From Affinundibacterium seohonense (GTDB lineage: Bacteria; Pseudomonadota; Gammaproteobacteria; Burkholderiales; Burkholderiaceae_D): a stretch of 64,000 nt of DNA. The notes beneath the pieces are model-generated. The model had not been told where the DNA came from. It saw nothing but the letters and a program-made list of their open reading frames with translations, and did not search any database. The translations under genes and the position numbers were made by a program. Positions 8,999 to 18,711 of this stretch are shown piece after piece (the stretch's first letter is position 1; each line of letters opens with the position of its first letter). The stretch spans positions 1-64,000 of the forward strand of contig NZ_JACOFW010000004.1 in the NCBI RefSeq assembly GCF_014284305.1. Reading direction: 5' to 3'.

Positions 8999-9700
8999 AT
9001 GGCAAGACTCCCACGCCTAGTAATTCCTCATCAAGCCCATCACATCACGCAAGCAGGTATTGATGGAAAGATTATTTTCCCTGAGCATGCTGATTACACC
9101 GCTTTTTTGGGATGGCTCAAAACGGCGGCCAAGCAATTCGGCGTGCAAATTCACGCTTACGCCATCTTGCCAGATCGTTTGCATTTATTGGCAACGCCGA
9201 TCGATGAATTGGGTCTGGGTAAAATGATGCAATGGTTAGGTCGCTACTATGTCCCTTACTTCAACGCTAAATATAAGCGTCACGGCTTGTTGTGGCAGGG
9301 ACGATTCAAAGCCACGGCGGTGGAAGCGGCGACCTACTTTTTACCGTGTTGTGTGATGTTAGAAGAAATGCCCGTGCGTCAGCATCTGGTAACGGAACCA
9401 GGTGCTTATATTTGGTCAAGTTGTCAGCATCACCTAGGTATGCGGATGGACCCGTTAGTCGCGGATCATGCGATGTATTGGGGGCTAGGTAATACCCCTT
9501 TCCAACGCGAAGCAGCCTACCGTGAATTGTTGGACAAAGGTTTGTCCTCTAGTCACTTCAAAGCGATCAACGATGCCACGAACAAAGCATGGGTATTGGG
9601 CTCTGAAACGTTTAAATTAGAGATGGCAAAACTGACCGAACGGCGAGTTGAACCAGCGGCGCGTGGTCGGCCTCGGAAGAAGATCGTGGCAGCAGATTGA
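8999..9700 (+). CDS. RAYT (REP-associated tyrosine transposase, IS200-like Y1_Tnp) with degenerate active site
   Basis: 233 residues with the full RAYT architecture: LPRLVIPHQAHHITQAG at the N-terminus, HAYAILPDRLHLLATP (about 52-67), WLGRYYVPYFNAKY (79-92), GLLWQGRFKAT, and the basic tail GRPRKK. Active family members carry an HUH pair in the PNHVHLL motif and a catalytic tyrosine in RYIELNPVRA. Here the first histidine is Arg60 (RLH) and the tyrosine position reads Met120 (CVMLEEMPVRQ). The frame is otherwise intact, with a terminator behind it. I infer that DNA cleavage has been lost; the protein may be domesticated or decaying. REP-like palindromes in this window could be its former substrates. 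Confidence 0.85.
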   Translation: MARLPRLVIPHQAHHITQAGIDGKIIFPEHADYTAFLGWLKTAAKQFGVQIHAYAILPDRLHLLATPIDELGLGKMMQWLGRYYVPYFNAKYKRHGLLWQGRFKATAVEAATYFLPCCVMLEEMPVRQHLVTEPGAYIWSSCQHHLGMRMDPLVADHAMYWGLGNTPFQREAAYRELLDKGLSSSHFKAINDATNKAWVLGSETFKLEMAKLTERRVEPAARGRPRKKIVAAD

Positions 9701-9744
9701 GGAAGAATGGAGTCGCGAATGCGGAGGTGTTTGCTGATATCGGT

Positions 9745-9775
9745 ATCCGCACCGCGTAATACGGTGCGGATTTTG
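9745..9775 (+). terminator. Rho-independent terminator of the RAYT gene
   Basis: A perfect 10-bp stem (9745-9754 with 9762-9771) around a 7-base loop, followed by a short T run, 45 bases after the RAYT stop. Confidence 0.75.
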
Positions 9776-9985
9776 TGGTGCTGGTCGGTAGCTCAATCAC
9801 GATATTTTGACGTCATGCCAATGCAAACGGACTGCCAGTAATGGTCCTACCATCACATTACCCGACCTTTCAACAATCACAAAAGGTCGGTGGAATAACC
9901 GTAAGGCGGATCGCTACATTACGCTGAACGGCTTCTCCAAGCATGTGAGATCCATCGTTGCAATGGCAATTGCGCTAGCCGAAAA

Positions 9986-10678
9986 TTATTCCCCGACCAA
10001 TTGCACCGCATCAATCACTTTGTAGCCAGGTTGTACATTGTTCGCGATAGTGACTTTGACGGCTTTCACTTTGTAGGGCGTCTTTTCAAAGCTGCGGACA
10101 AACCAAGTACGACCACCGCGCTTATCACGCTTTTGATCACTGATACCTTCCCATACGGTATTCCATTTGCCATCCGTGCTTTGCAATTCAACTTTATTGA
10201 CGGCCTCAACCCCATCGCCATCTTGAAAAACGATCCGCACTTCGGTTGCCGCCACTGGTTTTTCGTAACTCAATTCTAGCCAGTCAAAACCGATATCCTG
10301 TTGATTGTTCGTCCAATTTTTACCATCGACTGCACCTTTGACATTGATTGCCATATTGGATGTGGCTGGCCCTGAACTGCTCTTGTCACCAAATGTCGAG
10401 CTGGCTTTGGCATCGCTTGCCCATTGCGCCTTGCTATCATTGATGTATTGATCTTCCATCGTGGCATAGTCCATCAAGGCTTTTTTCTTGGCCATTTCCA
10501 TTTGTTCTGGTGTGGGTTCTGCAGGTGTCACTGGCTCAATTGCACTGGCTGTGACCACTGGGGCTGGCGTGCTCGCTACGGCCTCCGCAGAGGTTTCTGT
10601 TGGTTTTTTATTGCAGGCAACGACGAGAACACAACTTAATGCTAATAACAGACTGGAAACGCGGGACACTGTTTTCAT
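9986..10678 (-). CDS. Lipoprotein with a discoidin-like (F5/8 type C, galactose-binding) domain
   Basis: 230 residues. The signal sequence ends in the lipobox VVAC at residues 19-22, followed by NKKP. A low-complexity Ala/Thr/Pro linker runs to about residue 60. The C-terminal part from about residue 85 (ASDAKASSTFGD, then NMAINVKGAVDG, WLELSYEKPVAATEVRIVFQ, VKAVKVTI) has the strand pattern of discoidin/carbohydrate-binding folds. Such domains bind sugars or surfaces. Predicted to be anchored in the cell envelope. The fold call is from pattern resemblance only; the ligand is unknown. Confidence 0.7.
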   Translation of the reverse strand: MKTVSRVSSLLLALSCVLVVACNKKPTETSAEAVASTPAPVVTASAIEPVTPAEPTPEQMEMAKKKALMDYATMEDQYINDSKAQWASDAKASSTFGDKSSSGPATSNMAINVKGAVDGKNWTNNQQDIGFDWLELSYEKPVAATEVRIVFQDGDGVEAVNKVELQSTDGKWNTVWEGISDQKRDKRGGRTWFVRSFEKTPYKVKAVKVTIANNVQPGYKVIDAVQLVGE

Positions 10679-11233
10679 AGGATACTCATTTAAAAAATTA
10701 GAAATGAAAAATCATGTTGCTAACATGAAGCGGAAGCGCCATTTTATGCGAAAACCTCGCGCTTTCATAAATTCATTCTATGTCGATTACTTGGCTGGTG
10801 AATAGACGATGGAAGTGATCTGACCATGAGATCAATGTTGTTAACGATGTGATGTATTGAGTCGAGCATCGTGATCCGCATTCATTCGTGAAGTTGCTTG
10901 TCTCTTTGACTTTGATCAGCTGTTAACACCGGTCATTGCGCAGAGGTAGGCATTGTCATCGGCATTGTTTGAAATTGATGTGGGCGACAACTGGCTTGGG
11001 CTAGTTGGTTACAGGCTTGTAGCTGCTTGCTCTTGATGGTCTCGCTAGAAACGTATTGAATACGATTGCCAAAACAGCAGACTAATGTATCCATCGTCAT
11101 CTTCCATTTAGCCCCTGAACACCCCCCACTCGCCACAAATGCATAGCTGGCAATCGAACTTAACTCTAGGCTAGCGATTCATGCGCTTTTGACCGTGTAG
11201 TCGCTGCGCTAATGCTTACCAAAGGACGATGCC
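10679..11233. other. Intergenic region with a possible small cysteine-rich remnant
   Basis: About 550 bases. On the minus strand an open frame (10933-11136, GTG start) encodes a 67-residue Cys-containing peptide (GGCSGAKWKMTMDTLVCCFG). The frame continues upstream for about 15 signal-peptide-like codons to a TGA without any start codon, so it may be the broken end of a small exported protein gene. I see nothing else. Confidence 0.3.
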
Positions 11234-12532
11234 ATGCAAAGACCAAAACCGAATTTCGATGTTTCTGATTGTTTGAACGATGGATTAACGCAGCGTCGTC
11301 ATGATCTTGAATTGCTTCGTATCGTGGCTCTGTGTATTTTGATTTTTTATCACACCGGCATGCTGTATGTCAGTGGATGGGATTTTCATTTTAAGAGCGA
11401 CTATCAAAGTGAGACCCTGGCGAATTGGATGTTGTTGGTAAATCCCTGGCGCATGTCTTTGCTGTGGTTCATTTCTGGTGTCGCATTACGTCATGCATTG
11501 CATAAATACGGTAGCTGGATTAGTTTGCGGCAACGCTGTGTGCGTTTGCTTCTGCCGCTGTTGTTTGGTGTCTTGGTTGTGGTACCGCCGCAGTTATATG
11601 TGGAAATGGCAGGCAAGGCGCAGCTACCATCTGGATTGACTTATCTAGAATTTTATCGCGCCTTTTGGCAATGGAATCATCCACTCTTTGCTGATTATTC
11701 CAGTGGAATTTTGCCGCATATGGACGTGAACCATCTGTGGTATTTGCGTGAATTGTGGAAATTTTCCTTGCTGCTGATTGTGCTGCATTTTGCTTGGAAC
11801 AAGCTGAGCTCGATGTTTCCTGCTGCTGTGTCCGCCATCGAAACGCGTATGGGATTAGCTGTAGATGGTGCTCGTTTGAGTGCGTTACTCATCTTGGCAT
11901 TGGTCGCTTTGGATGTCGCGCATTTGGATGATCGCAATATGACGGGATTGTTATTTTTGTTGGCTGGATATTTCCTGGCCTCGGCGGCCGCGTTTTGGCA
12001 GCATATTTTTCAAGCGCGGCGACAGTATTTGATCGGTGCTGCGGTGCTCTATGTTTTATTGCTGTGTATGTACAACTTGGTTTGGTTGGTACCAACACGC
12101 AAAGAGCAAGCTTGGGTGGATCCATCTGCCGCAATTATTTATCGTCTCTATGCTGGTTGTTGCATCATGGCGGCATTAGGATATGCCCGCTCTTTTGGTG
12201 AGCGTTTCCAAGCTTTTTCTCAGCGCTGGAGTGAAGCTGTGCTACCAATCTATATTTTGCATCAAAGTTTGATCGTCGTTGCTGCGTATGTCTTAAAACC
12301 CTACGCTTTTGGTGCTGTTTTGGAGCCGATGTTGGTGATCGTTTTGACTGTGGCTGGAAGCTATGTGGCGTATCTTGTGATTGCGCGCTTCAATGTGTTG
12401 CGAGTTTGTTTTGGGTTGAAGTGGACAGTCGTTAGCGCCGAGGCGGGTGAGCAGGCTGGCCTGGGTTGGCGAATACGCCAAGGCTTGGCTTATCTGGTGT
12501 TAGTGCCATTGGCAATTAAATTGGTGCTTTGA
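11234..12532 (+). CDS. Acyltransferase family 3 membrane protein (OpgC/glucan-modifying type)
   Basis: 432 residues with about ten membrane segments. The N-terminus carries the acyltransferase-3 signature: RRHDLELLRIVALCILIFYH (His, Arg and the conserved Tyr-His region at about 16-37) and WRMSLLWFISGVALRHAL (about 74-91). These integral membrane enzymes move acyl groups (acetyl, succinyl) onto sugars or glycans at the cell surface. An AAAGGA sequence sits 8 bases before the ATG. No glycan-synthesis genes are next to it, so the acceptor is unknown. Confidence 0.85.
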   Translation: MQRPKPNFDVSDCLNDGLTQRRHDLELLRIVALCILIFYHTGMLYVSGWDFHFKSDYQSETLANWMLLVNPWRMSLLWFISGVALRHALHKYGSWISLRQRCVRLLLPLLFGVLVVVPPQLYVEMAGKAQLPSGLTYLEFYRAFWQWNHPLFADYSSGILPHMDVNHLWYLRELWKFSLLLIVLHFAWNKLSSMFPAAVSAIETRMGLAVDGARLSALLILALVALDVAHLDDRNMTGLLFLLAGYFLASAAAFWQHIFQARRQYLIGAAVLYVLLLCMYNLVWLVPTRKEQAWVDPSAAIIYRLYAGCCIMAALGYARSFGERFQAFSQRWSEAVLPIYILHQSLIVVAAYVLKPYAFGAVLEPMLVIVLTVAGSYVAYLVIARFNVLRVCFGLKWTVVSAEAGEQAGLGWRIRQGLAYLVLVPLAIKLVL

Positions 12533-12780
12533 GATTGAAATTGTCGTGTTGGTAAGTGAGGTACACATCTGCGTTTTTTGTAGTAAAAAACAAATTGTTT
12601 TTTAAGCTTCGCGTTGGTGAAATGCCAGAAAAAATGTTGTAAAAAGACCGTCATTTATGCTTTGGTCATGCTCAGCTTCAGTCTCCTTGGCGGAAAGTGT
12701 TGACAGTGGGTAACCCTGTTGGCACAGTTGGGGAACTGTTCTGCTGGCAACAGCAAGCTTCAATTTCTCAGGTGACCCGT
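12533..12780. promoter_or_regulatory. Leader region of the sensor kinase gene with an A/T-rich palindrome
   Basis: A near-perfect A/T palindrome centred near 12595 (AAAAAACAAATTGTTTTTT) could be a weak terminator for the acyltransferase gene or a binding site. The kinase promoter should lie downstream of it. Assignment is tentative. Confidence 0.3.
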
Positions 12781-12800
12781 TGCTTAATTTTTCAATTTTG

Positions 12801-15800
12801 ATGCTGAAACGCGTAATGCTGTCAGGAGCTTTGTTGTTCTTGCTCGGCTTGATCAGTCCGCATTCGTTAGCGAACTTAAGTTCAGAATTGCGTTTTCAAC
12901 GCCTCGCTTCGCTCGGAGCTGATCAGCTCTCTGTTTTATCGCTATTGCAGGACAGACAAGGGTTCATTTGGATCGGTACGAATAACGCTGGCTTGTATCG
13001 GTTTAATGGCTATCAAAGTGAAAAATATCAAAGTGACGCTACCAATTTGGCGAGTTTGCCGCACGACCGGATATCGGCGTTATTTGAAGATAAAGATGGG
13101 CAAATTTGGGTTGGCACACAAAATGGTTTGGCGCGATTTAACGCCGAAACCAATAACTTTACGCGTTTTACCCCAAGTTCTGGAGTCAATAATCAACGTA
13201 TCATCAAATCCATCGTTGCCGATGGTAAAGCGGGTTTCTGGTTGGCGACTTGGGGCGGCTTGCAACATTTCGATCCTGCCACTGGCCGTTTTACTTTGTA
13301 TTCACATGATCCAAATCGACTCGATAGTATCGCCAGCAATGATTTAAACGCGATTGCGGTCGATCCGCGCGGTGGCGTTTGGGCTGGTACTTGGCCTGCC
13401 GGAATCGACTATTTGGCACCCGGCGCAAGGAGCTTTCAGCACTATCGAATCGATACAGAAAGCGCGCCAGATTCTAAATTGAATATTGTGCGCTCGATGT
13501 ATCTAGATCCACAAAGTAACTTGTGGATAGGCACCGAAAATGGTGTGGTGTTGTGGCACAGCGAAAGTGACTGGTCAAGCCGACGCCGTCTAGACACGCC
13601 AGCTAGTCGAGTCAATAACATCTATGCTGACCGGCATGGTGTCGTGTGGGCTGCGACCTTATCCGCCGGTTTGCTGCGATGGAATACGAATACCAAACAA
13701 TTTACCCAATTTGTGAAGCATGCGATTGATCCCTATAGTCTGCCTTCAGATGATGTGCGGGCGATTTTGCATGACCGTGGAGGCATGCTATGGGTCGCTA
13801 CCTTAACTGATGGTATCGCGATTACGAATCTGAATAGTCGCGGCTTTCGGCGCATTATTCCCTTTGATGCGGACGCTCAAAATCCAAGGCCCAATAACTC
13901 GATAGGGCGCATCGTTGGTGCCCCTGACGGTAAATTATGGCTGGCGAATAATAATGGACTGGCTTTATTTGACCCAGACAATGGCAATGTACTCAAGCAG
14001 TTTCGTTCCGATAAGAAACGCGCTACTGCCTTGAGCAATGATCTGGTCTATAGCATACACCAGCAAGCGAACGGACCTTTATGGGTTGGCACATCAGTCG
14101 GCCTGAATCGTCTCGACTCCCCCGATGGGGTGTTTGCAGTGATGCATTTTGGAAGCATCGCCGATGATTACATCAATGTAATTGCCGCGGGTGATGCCGG
14201 GATATTGTGGTTGGGAACGGGTAACAGTTTAATTCGCTACGACACCACAACGGGTACCCATCGCAAATTTATCTCAGATCCCGCCGATCCCGACAGCCGC
14301 AGTGCTAAGGGAACGACTACCATCTTGCAAGATAGTCGTCGCCGCTTGTGGGCTGGGTCTGAATGGGTTGGTGGCGGGCTTGATGTTCTGGATCAGAATA
14401 CTGGTAAGTTTCGACACTTTCGACATGACCCTAAGAACCCTTCGAGTATCAGTGCCGATAATATTTCCTCCTTACATGAAGACGCTAAAGGTCGACTTTG
14501 GGTCGGTGCGGTGAATGGTTTAAATCAGATCATCACCGAGGCAGATGGCACTATACGATTTCAGCATTTCACCGCGAAAGGCAGCATAGGTGCGGCAAAA
14601 ATTGTGGCAATCGAGAGTGATTTACAGGGCAAACTCTGGCTCAGTACTGTCAATGGTCTGATCCGTTTTGATCCGGAATCGGCGACGGTCGATGCGTATA
14701 CCGCCAGTGATGGATTATCAGATAGTTTTTCGGGGGCATCTTATCGCGATGCGAAGGGCGTCTTATATTTTGGTGGAACCAAGGGCATGAGCGCGGTATA
14801 TCCGGACTCAGTACAGCGTTTTTCAACACCACCACAAATTGCGATTACCGATATTAGTGTCTTTAATCGTTCGCTCAAGTCTGGTAAAGCATCCTCGGGC
14901 GTGAGCTTAAGCGGCTCGGTCACCGCACCAAAATCACTGCGTATAGAACAGCAGGAATCGGTGTTTTCTCTGGAGTTCGCTGCCTTACATTTTACCAATC
15001 CCACACTGAATCGATATGCCTATCGCCTTGAAGGATTTGATCGAGATTGGGTGGAAGTCGACGCAGAACATCGGAATGCCACCTATACCAATCTCAATCC
15101 AGGGGACTATGTTTTTCAAGTCAAGGCAAGTAACGACACTGGACTCTGGAGCGAAAATCTTGCCAGCCTTAAGATCGTGATTCCGCCTAAATATTGGCAA
15201 ACTATTTGGTTTCGCTGGCTTGCTTTAGTACTGGTGGTAGGACTACTGTTTGGCGTTTATCGCTGGCGGGTGGCGCATTTGACCCGTGATCAACTTCGTT
15301 TGGAGGCATTGGTAGCAGTACGCTTGCAAGAGCTGCTCGCGCAGCAACAACTGAACCGCGACAGTGCGCAGCGTATGCAAGCGATCTTGCAAAATGCGGC
15401 AGACGCGATTCTGACGACCGATAAAAACTGGACGATAGAATCATGTAATCGCGCTGGCCTGCATTTATTTGGTTGGAATGAAACAGAAATTAAGGGCGTG
15501 TCGTTCATTAAGCTGTGTAGTGAAGATGTGACCCCTCTCATGTTGCAGCATGCTGGCAGTGCTGACTTTATACAAAAGGGACATAGTGAAATGGAGTTGC
15601 AGCAAGTCCGTGCGGACGGCACGCCATTTCTAGCCGAGTTGTCGCTGAGTGGATTTACCGACGCTGGAGAAAGAAAATTTATTTTAATCGTGCGTGACAT
15701 TACTGAACAAAAACGTGTCGAGCGCATGAAAACACAGTTTGTTTCTACCGTTAGTCATGAGTTGCGTACACCGCTTACCGCAATTCGCGGTAGTTTAGGT

Positions 15801-16421
15801 TTGATGGTTGGCGGCGTGACTGGCGAATTGCCTGCCGCGGCTGCTAAACTAGGGCAGATCGCACTCAATAATGCGGAACGCTTAGGCCGTCTCATTAATG
15901 ATTTGCTCGACATGCAAAAAATCGAAGCCAACATGATGGATTTTAATTTTCAGCGTTTGCCATTAGCGGGCCTAATCGCGGATGTCTTGGAATCAAATCA
16001 GGCGTTCGCCCAACGCTTGGGAGTGTCTTTAGTATTGGAAGGTGATGTAAGCCATTGCTCACTCAGAGTGGATGCAGATCGTTTTGCGCAAGTGATGGCA
16101 AATCTATTGTCCAACGCCTGCAAATATTCACCGACTGGCGAGCAAGTCACAATCCGTTTGACGCCGCAACAACAAAGTTGTTTGAAGATAGAAGTGATCG
16201 ATCGTGGCCCCGGTATTCCCGCCAGTTTCAGTGAAAGAATTTTTCAAAAATTTACCCAGGCTGACGCCTCTGATACCCGTGCTAAAGATGGCACAGGTTT
16301 GGGCTTAACGATTGCGAAAGAGCTGGTTGAAAAGATGGATGGGACGATTGGTTTTTATCCTAATCCGCTTGGCGGCACCATCTTCTTTGTTGAATTTCCT
16401 GTGTTGACGCTGGAAAGCTAG
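12801..16421 (+). CDS. Periplasmic-propeller sensor histidine kinase (Reg_prop, Y_Y_Y, PAS, HisKA, HATPase_c)
   Basis: About 1206 residues. Signal peptide at the start; then a long series of regulator-propeller repeats (FIWIGTNNAGLYRFNG, IWVGTQNGLARFN and others) forming two beta-propellers to about residue 730. A Y_Y_Y domain follows (YRLEGFDRDWVEV, about 740-800), then one membrane segment (about 805-825), a PAS domain (about 865-975), HisKA with the phospho-accepting histidine in VSHELRTPLTAIRG (near residue 985) and an HATPase domain (NLLSNACKYSP, DRGPGIP, GTGLGLTI). It should sense polysaccharide-type or other envelope signals. Unlike hybrid Bacteroides versions it has no receiver or DNA-binding domain, and no response regulator gene lies beside it. 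An upstream TTG at 12780 with AGGTGA before it is an alternative start. Confidence 0.9.
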   Translation: MLKRVMLSGALLFLLGLISPHSLANLSSELRFQRLASLGADQLSVLSLLQDRQGFIWIGTNNAGLYRFNGYQSEKYQSDATNLASLPHDRISALFEDKDGQIWVGTQNGLARFNAETNNFTRFTPSSGVNNQRIIKSIVADGKAGFWLATWGGLQHFDPATGRFTLYSHDPNRLDSIASNDLNAIAVDPRGGVWAGTWPAGIDYLAPGARSFQHYRIDTESAPDSKLNIVRSMYLDPQSNLWIGTENGVVLWHSESDWSSRRRLDTPASRVNNIYADRHGVVWAATLSAGLLRWNTNTKQFTQFVKHAIDPYSLPSDDVRAILHDRGGMLWVATLTDGIAITNLNSRGFRRIIPFDADAQNPRPNNSIGRIVGAPDGKLWLANNNGLALFDPDNGNVLKQFRSDKKRATALSNDLVYSIHQQANGPLWVGTSVGLNRLDSPDGVFAVMHFGSIADDYINVIAAGDAGILWLGTGNSLIRYDTTTGTHRKFISDPADPDSRSAKGTTTILQDSRRRLWAGSEWVGGGLDVLDQNTGKFRHFRHDPKNPSSISADNISSLHEDAKGRLWVGAVNGLNQIITEADGTIRFQHFTAKGSIGAAKIVAIESDLQGKLWLSTVNGLIRFDPESATVDAYTASDGLSDSFSGASYRDAKGVLYFGGTKGMSAVYPDSVQRFSTPPQIAITDISVFNRSLKSGKASSGVSLSGSVTAPKSLRIEQQESVFSLEFAALHFTNPTLNRYAYRLEGFDRDWVEVDAEHRNATYTNLNPGDYVFQVKASNDTGLWSENLASLKIVIPPKYWQTIWFRWLALVLVVGLLFGVYRWRVAHLTRDQLRLEALVAVRLQELLAQQQLNRDSAQRMQAILQNAADAILTTDKNWTIESCNRAGLHLFGWNETEIKGVSFIKLCSEDVTPLMLQHAGSADFIQKGHSEMELQQVRADGTPFLAELSLSGFTDAGERKFILIVRDITEQKRVERMKTQFVSTVSHELRTPLTAIRGSLGLMVGGVTGELPAAAAKLGQIALNNAERLGRLINDLLDMQKIEANMMDFNFQRLPLAGLIADVLESNQAFAQRLGVSLVLEGDVSHCSLRVDADRFAQVMANLLSNACKYSPTGEQVTIRLTPQQQSCLKIEVIDRGPGIPASFSERIFQKFTQADASDTRAKDGTGLGLTIAKELVEKMDGTIGFYPNPLGGTIFFVEFPVLTLES

Positions 16422-16475
16422 TCTTTACATTTTCTGAATTTAAATTTTTTCGATAAGAATCATCGATCAGTACTG

Positions 16476-16498
16476 GCAGTGGGGCTGGGACCCACTGC
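16476..16498. terminator. Possible bidirectional terminator hairpin between convergent genes
   Basis: A perfect 8-bp stem (16476-16483 with 16491-16498) with a 7-base loop between the convergent kinase and mipA-like genes. There is no strong T run, so this is only a candidate. Confidence 0.4.
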
Positions 16499-16509
16499 GC
16501 TAACAAAAC

Positions 16510-17439
16510 TTATTCAACTTCAGGACGATCAGAACGTAACCAAGTATAAGTCAGACCGAACAAGAGCGATGGTGCGGTTTTACGTTTGACCAAAGAACTG
16601 TTTTCGTTGGCAGCACCGACCACGCTATCAATCCGCACACCACCAAATACGCGGAAATTATTGCTGTAACTATGAGAAATAAATCCTGATAAGCGCCAAG
16701 CGATTAAGCCTTGTTTTGCTTGATAAGCGGCGCGGTCAGGAAGCACTTGATCTGGTCGTACCTGGTAAAAAGTTTCCGCCATCTGACGATTACCAAACAC
16801 AGCAGACAATCCTGTACTGTAGCGCCAGCCGCCAAAGGCGCGACGTTCGAATTCAATCTCTGGCTCCATCGTATAGCCGCGATGTTTGAATTGATTACTC
16901 ATATCGAAGACCGCCCGCAATGGCAGTTCAAAACGCCAACGGCCATTTGCCTCAGGATCGCTGATATTCCATTTCAGGCGTGGTCCAAATTCGATCAGAT
17001 TGCCCAGTCTTTCCATGCCACGACGCGCAGTGACTTTATCCGAGCTAGAGCCGAGTGCACCGGAAAAGCCAACATCAAATTCAAACTGCGGCGTTTTGAC
17101 CGCGCGATAACCCGTGTTGCCACGGTCGACTCGGAAGTGTTCACCGCGATAGAGAAAGTAGGGTGCCGCTAGTATCCGATTGACATACGTATCCGAGCCA
17201 GGATACGACTGCTGACTTAAAGCAAATGCCGACGCGCCAAACTCCCAAAGCGGCAATGGCTCCTTGTCTTTTACCAAGATTGGTTTACTAGCGGGCGTGT
17301 CTGGTGAAGCCGACGCGCCTACAAGCTCTTGGGCTTGAATGGAAGTGGAGCACAGATTACTAAGCGCGATGCCAAGCAATAATGTGGCGGATGGGAGGAA
17401 TTTTTTTGGCATGGATATTATTGGCAAGATGGGGAACAA
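16510..17439 (-). CDS. MipA/OmpV family outer membrane protein
   Basis: 309 residues. A signal peptide (about residues 10-36, ending SIQAQ) precedes a beta-strand-rich body typical of the MipA/OmpV family: GASAFALSQQSYPGSDTYV, RILAAPYFLYRGEHFRVDRG and the C-terminal SLLFGLTYTWLRSD. Members are outer membrane proteins. E. coli MipA scaffolds murein enzymes, whereas others are induced by stress or two-component systems. Met10 (17412) is an equally good start and gives a more compact signal peptide. It is convergent with the sensor kinase gene, which may or may not regulate it. Confidence 0.88.
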   Translation of the reverse strand: MFPILPIISMPKKFLPSATLLLGIALSNLCSTSIQAQELVGASASPDTPASKPILVKDKEPLPLWEFGASAFALSQQSYPGSDTYVNRILAAPYFLYRGEHFRVDRGNTGYRAVKTPQFEFDVGFSGALGSSSDKVTARRGMERLGNLIEFGPRLKWNISDPEANGRWRFELPLRAVFDMSNQFKHRGYTMEPEIEFERRAFGGWRYSTGLSAVFGNRQMAETFYQVRPDQVLPDRAAYQAKQGLIAWRLSGFISHSYSNNFRVFGGVRIDSVVGAANENSSLVKRKTAPSLLFGLTYTWLRSDRPEVE

Positions 17440-17599
17440 GGATGAACGAATCCGTAGTGTATCGCAGCTTTAACGAAATTGTGCCATGGAAAAACTGACG
17501 CGTTCAATCAAGTGATTAGGCTCGAGGTATTGTTGGGGAGGATGGGTGCTACATATCGAGTCAGATTGACCCATAATGCCTAAAGAGTCGACAGCAAAG

Positions 17600-17643
17600 A
17601 GTGCGCCTGCGAGACAGTTGCTGGCTTGTCGCGCAGGCGCACT
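17600..17643 (-). terminator. Strong hairpin after the small exported protein gene
   Basis: A perfect 12-bp GC-rich stem (17600-17611 with 17632-17643) lies just past the stop of the minus-strand gene. On the minus strand it is followed by CTTTGCTG, a weak T run. Confidence 0.5.
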
Positions 17644-17658
17644 TCATACTGGCTTCAT

Positions 17659-17979
17659 TTATTGCACAAGGAATTTCACGGTATCTTGCCCGCAGCTAGA
17701 TACCACCAATAGGGTGTGCCAACCTGCTGGCAATTTTTGCGCGAATTGCACGCTAGCGACGTCATAAAACGAGCCGTTTCCAATCAGAGTTCCATCGAGA
17801 TACCACTTCACTGAATACATACCACCGCTGCAGGTAGTCGTAAAATTAGAGTGGAAGTAGTTTTTTACAGTGGAGTTGTGAATGGGGTAGGCAATATTCA
17901 CAGGTGCATTTGCTGCACTGGCGATACCACCAACAGACAACGACGCTAACATTGAAATCGATACAATAAATTTTTTCAT
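17659..17979 (-). CDS. Small exported protein of unknown function
   Basis: About 106 residues from ATG 17979 (MKKFIVSISMLASLSVGG, a clear Sec signal peptide cleaved near ASAA). The mature part of about 85 residues has two cysteines (TTTCSGG and VVSSCGQD) that could form a disulfide, and a SVKWYLDGTLIGNGSFYD stretch like an Ig-like or Big-type beta-sandwich domain (KWYLDG motif). The reading frame extends nine codons upstream, but the MKKF start is preferred for the signal peptide. Probably a small periplasmic or secreted binding domain; no function is assigned. Confidence 0.7.
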   Translation of the reverse strand: MKKFIVSISMLASLSVGGIASAANAPVNIAYPIHNSTVKNYFHSNFTTTCSGGMYSVKWYLDGTLIGNGSFYDVASVQFAQKLPAGWHTLLVVSSCGQDTVKFLVQ

Positions 17980-18711
17980 GGTATTCACTTTCGATAGAGG
18001 ACACAAACATCATTATCAACATTGACGTCAGCACCATGCTGATAATGCACCTGACATGTCGGCTTTTCTATTGGAGATGCTTGTACAGAAAAGGCCTTAT
18101 GTCGGGTTAAATAGTATCATTAAGTAAATTAACTTAGTTTATTATTTTTAATTATATCTGGCTAATCATAAGGACTTTTTCCGACTTGGTTTTATTAAGG
18201 TCGTCAGCCTAGTTTGAGAAAAAGGAACATGCCATGTTCGGCTAGAATCGTCATGCGAGTAAGCTGGCTGCTAAGTAAATTCATTCGGCGGCAATGCTGA
18301 CATCATGGCAAACAAGCTAAATTCTCGACTGTTGCGCCATTGTCAAACATACGGTGTGCCTACAGCGGTTTGGATGTTTCATCCAGCCGCATCAAAAATT
18401 GCATCCGTCACGAAATGCATCCGTCACTGTCACAAACCCCAATGGAAAATCTCGGTTCACTCTGGTTTGGTTGATCCCGAATTCGTAGGCAAGACAAACT
18501 CGGTAAAGCTCACGTCGCACGCACCAACGCTAGAAAATTGCCACCGATGCTGGAAGCGGCTGTAAAAGTCGGCGTGAAATCGATAAGTGTTGAGGCGATA
18601 GAGTTGTTGCAGAAATAGATGTGTGACTTGTGGATAGTAATGTGTGCACCTTGAGTCAAGAATGGACTTGCCCCTTGCGAAATAGTCGTTCGTTTAAAAT
18701 GATGTCGCAGC
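17980..18711. other. Intergenic region with decayed coding remnants
   Basis: About 730 bases. Around 18479-18618 the plus strand reads, in one frame after a TGA, as a peptide ending KLPPMLEAAVKVGVKSISVE and a stop, without a start codon. The stretch 18397-18455 resembles 6903-6960. Together these suggest the broken end of an old gene, which I cannot name. An AT-rich segment around 18100-18180 may hold the promoter of the exported protein gene. Confidence 0.35.
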
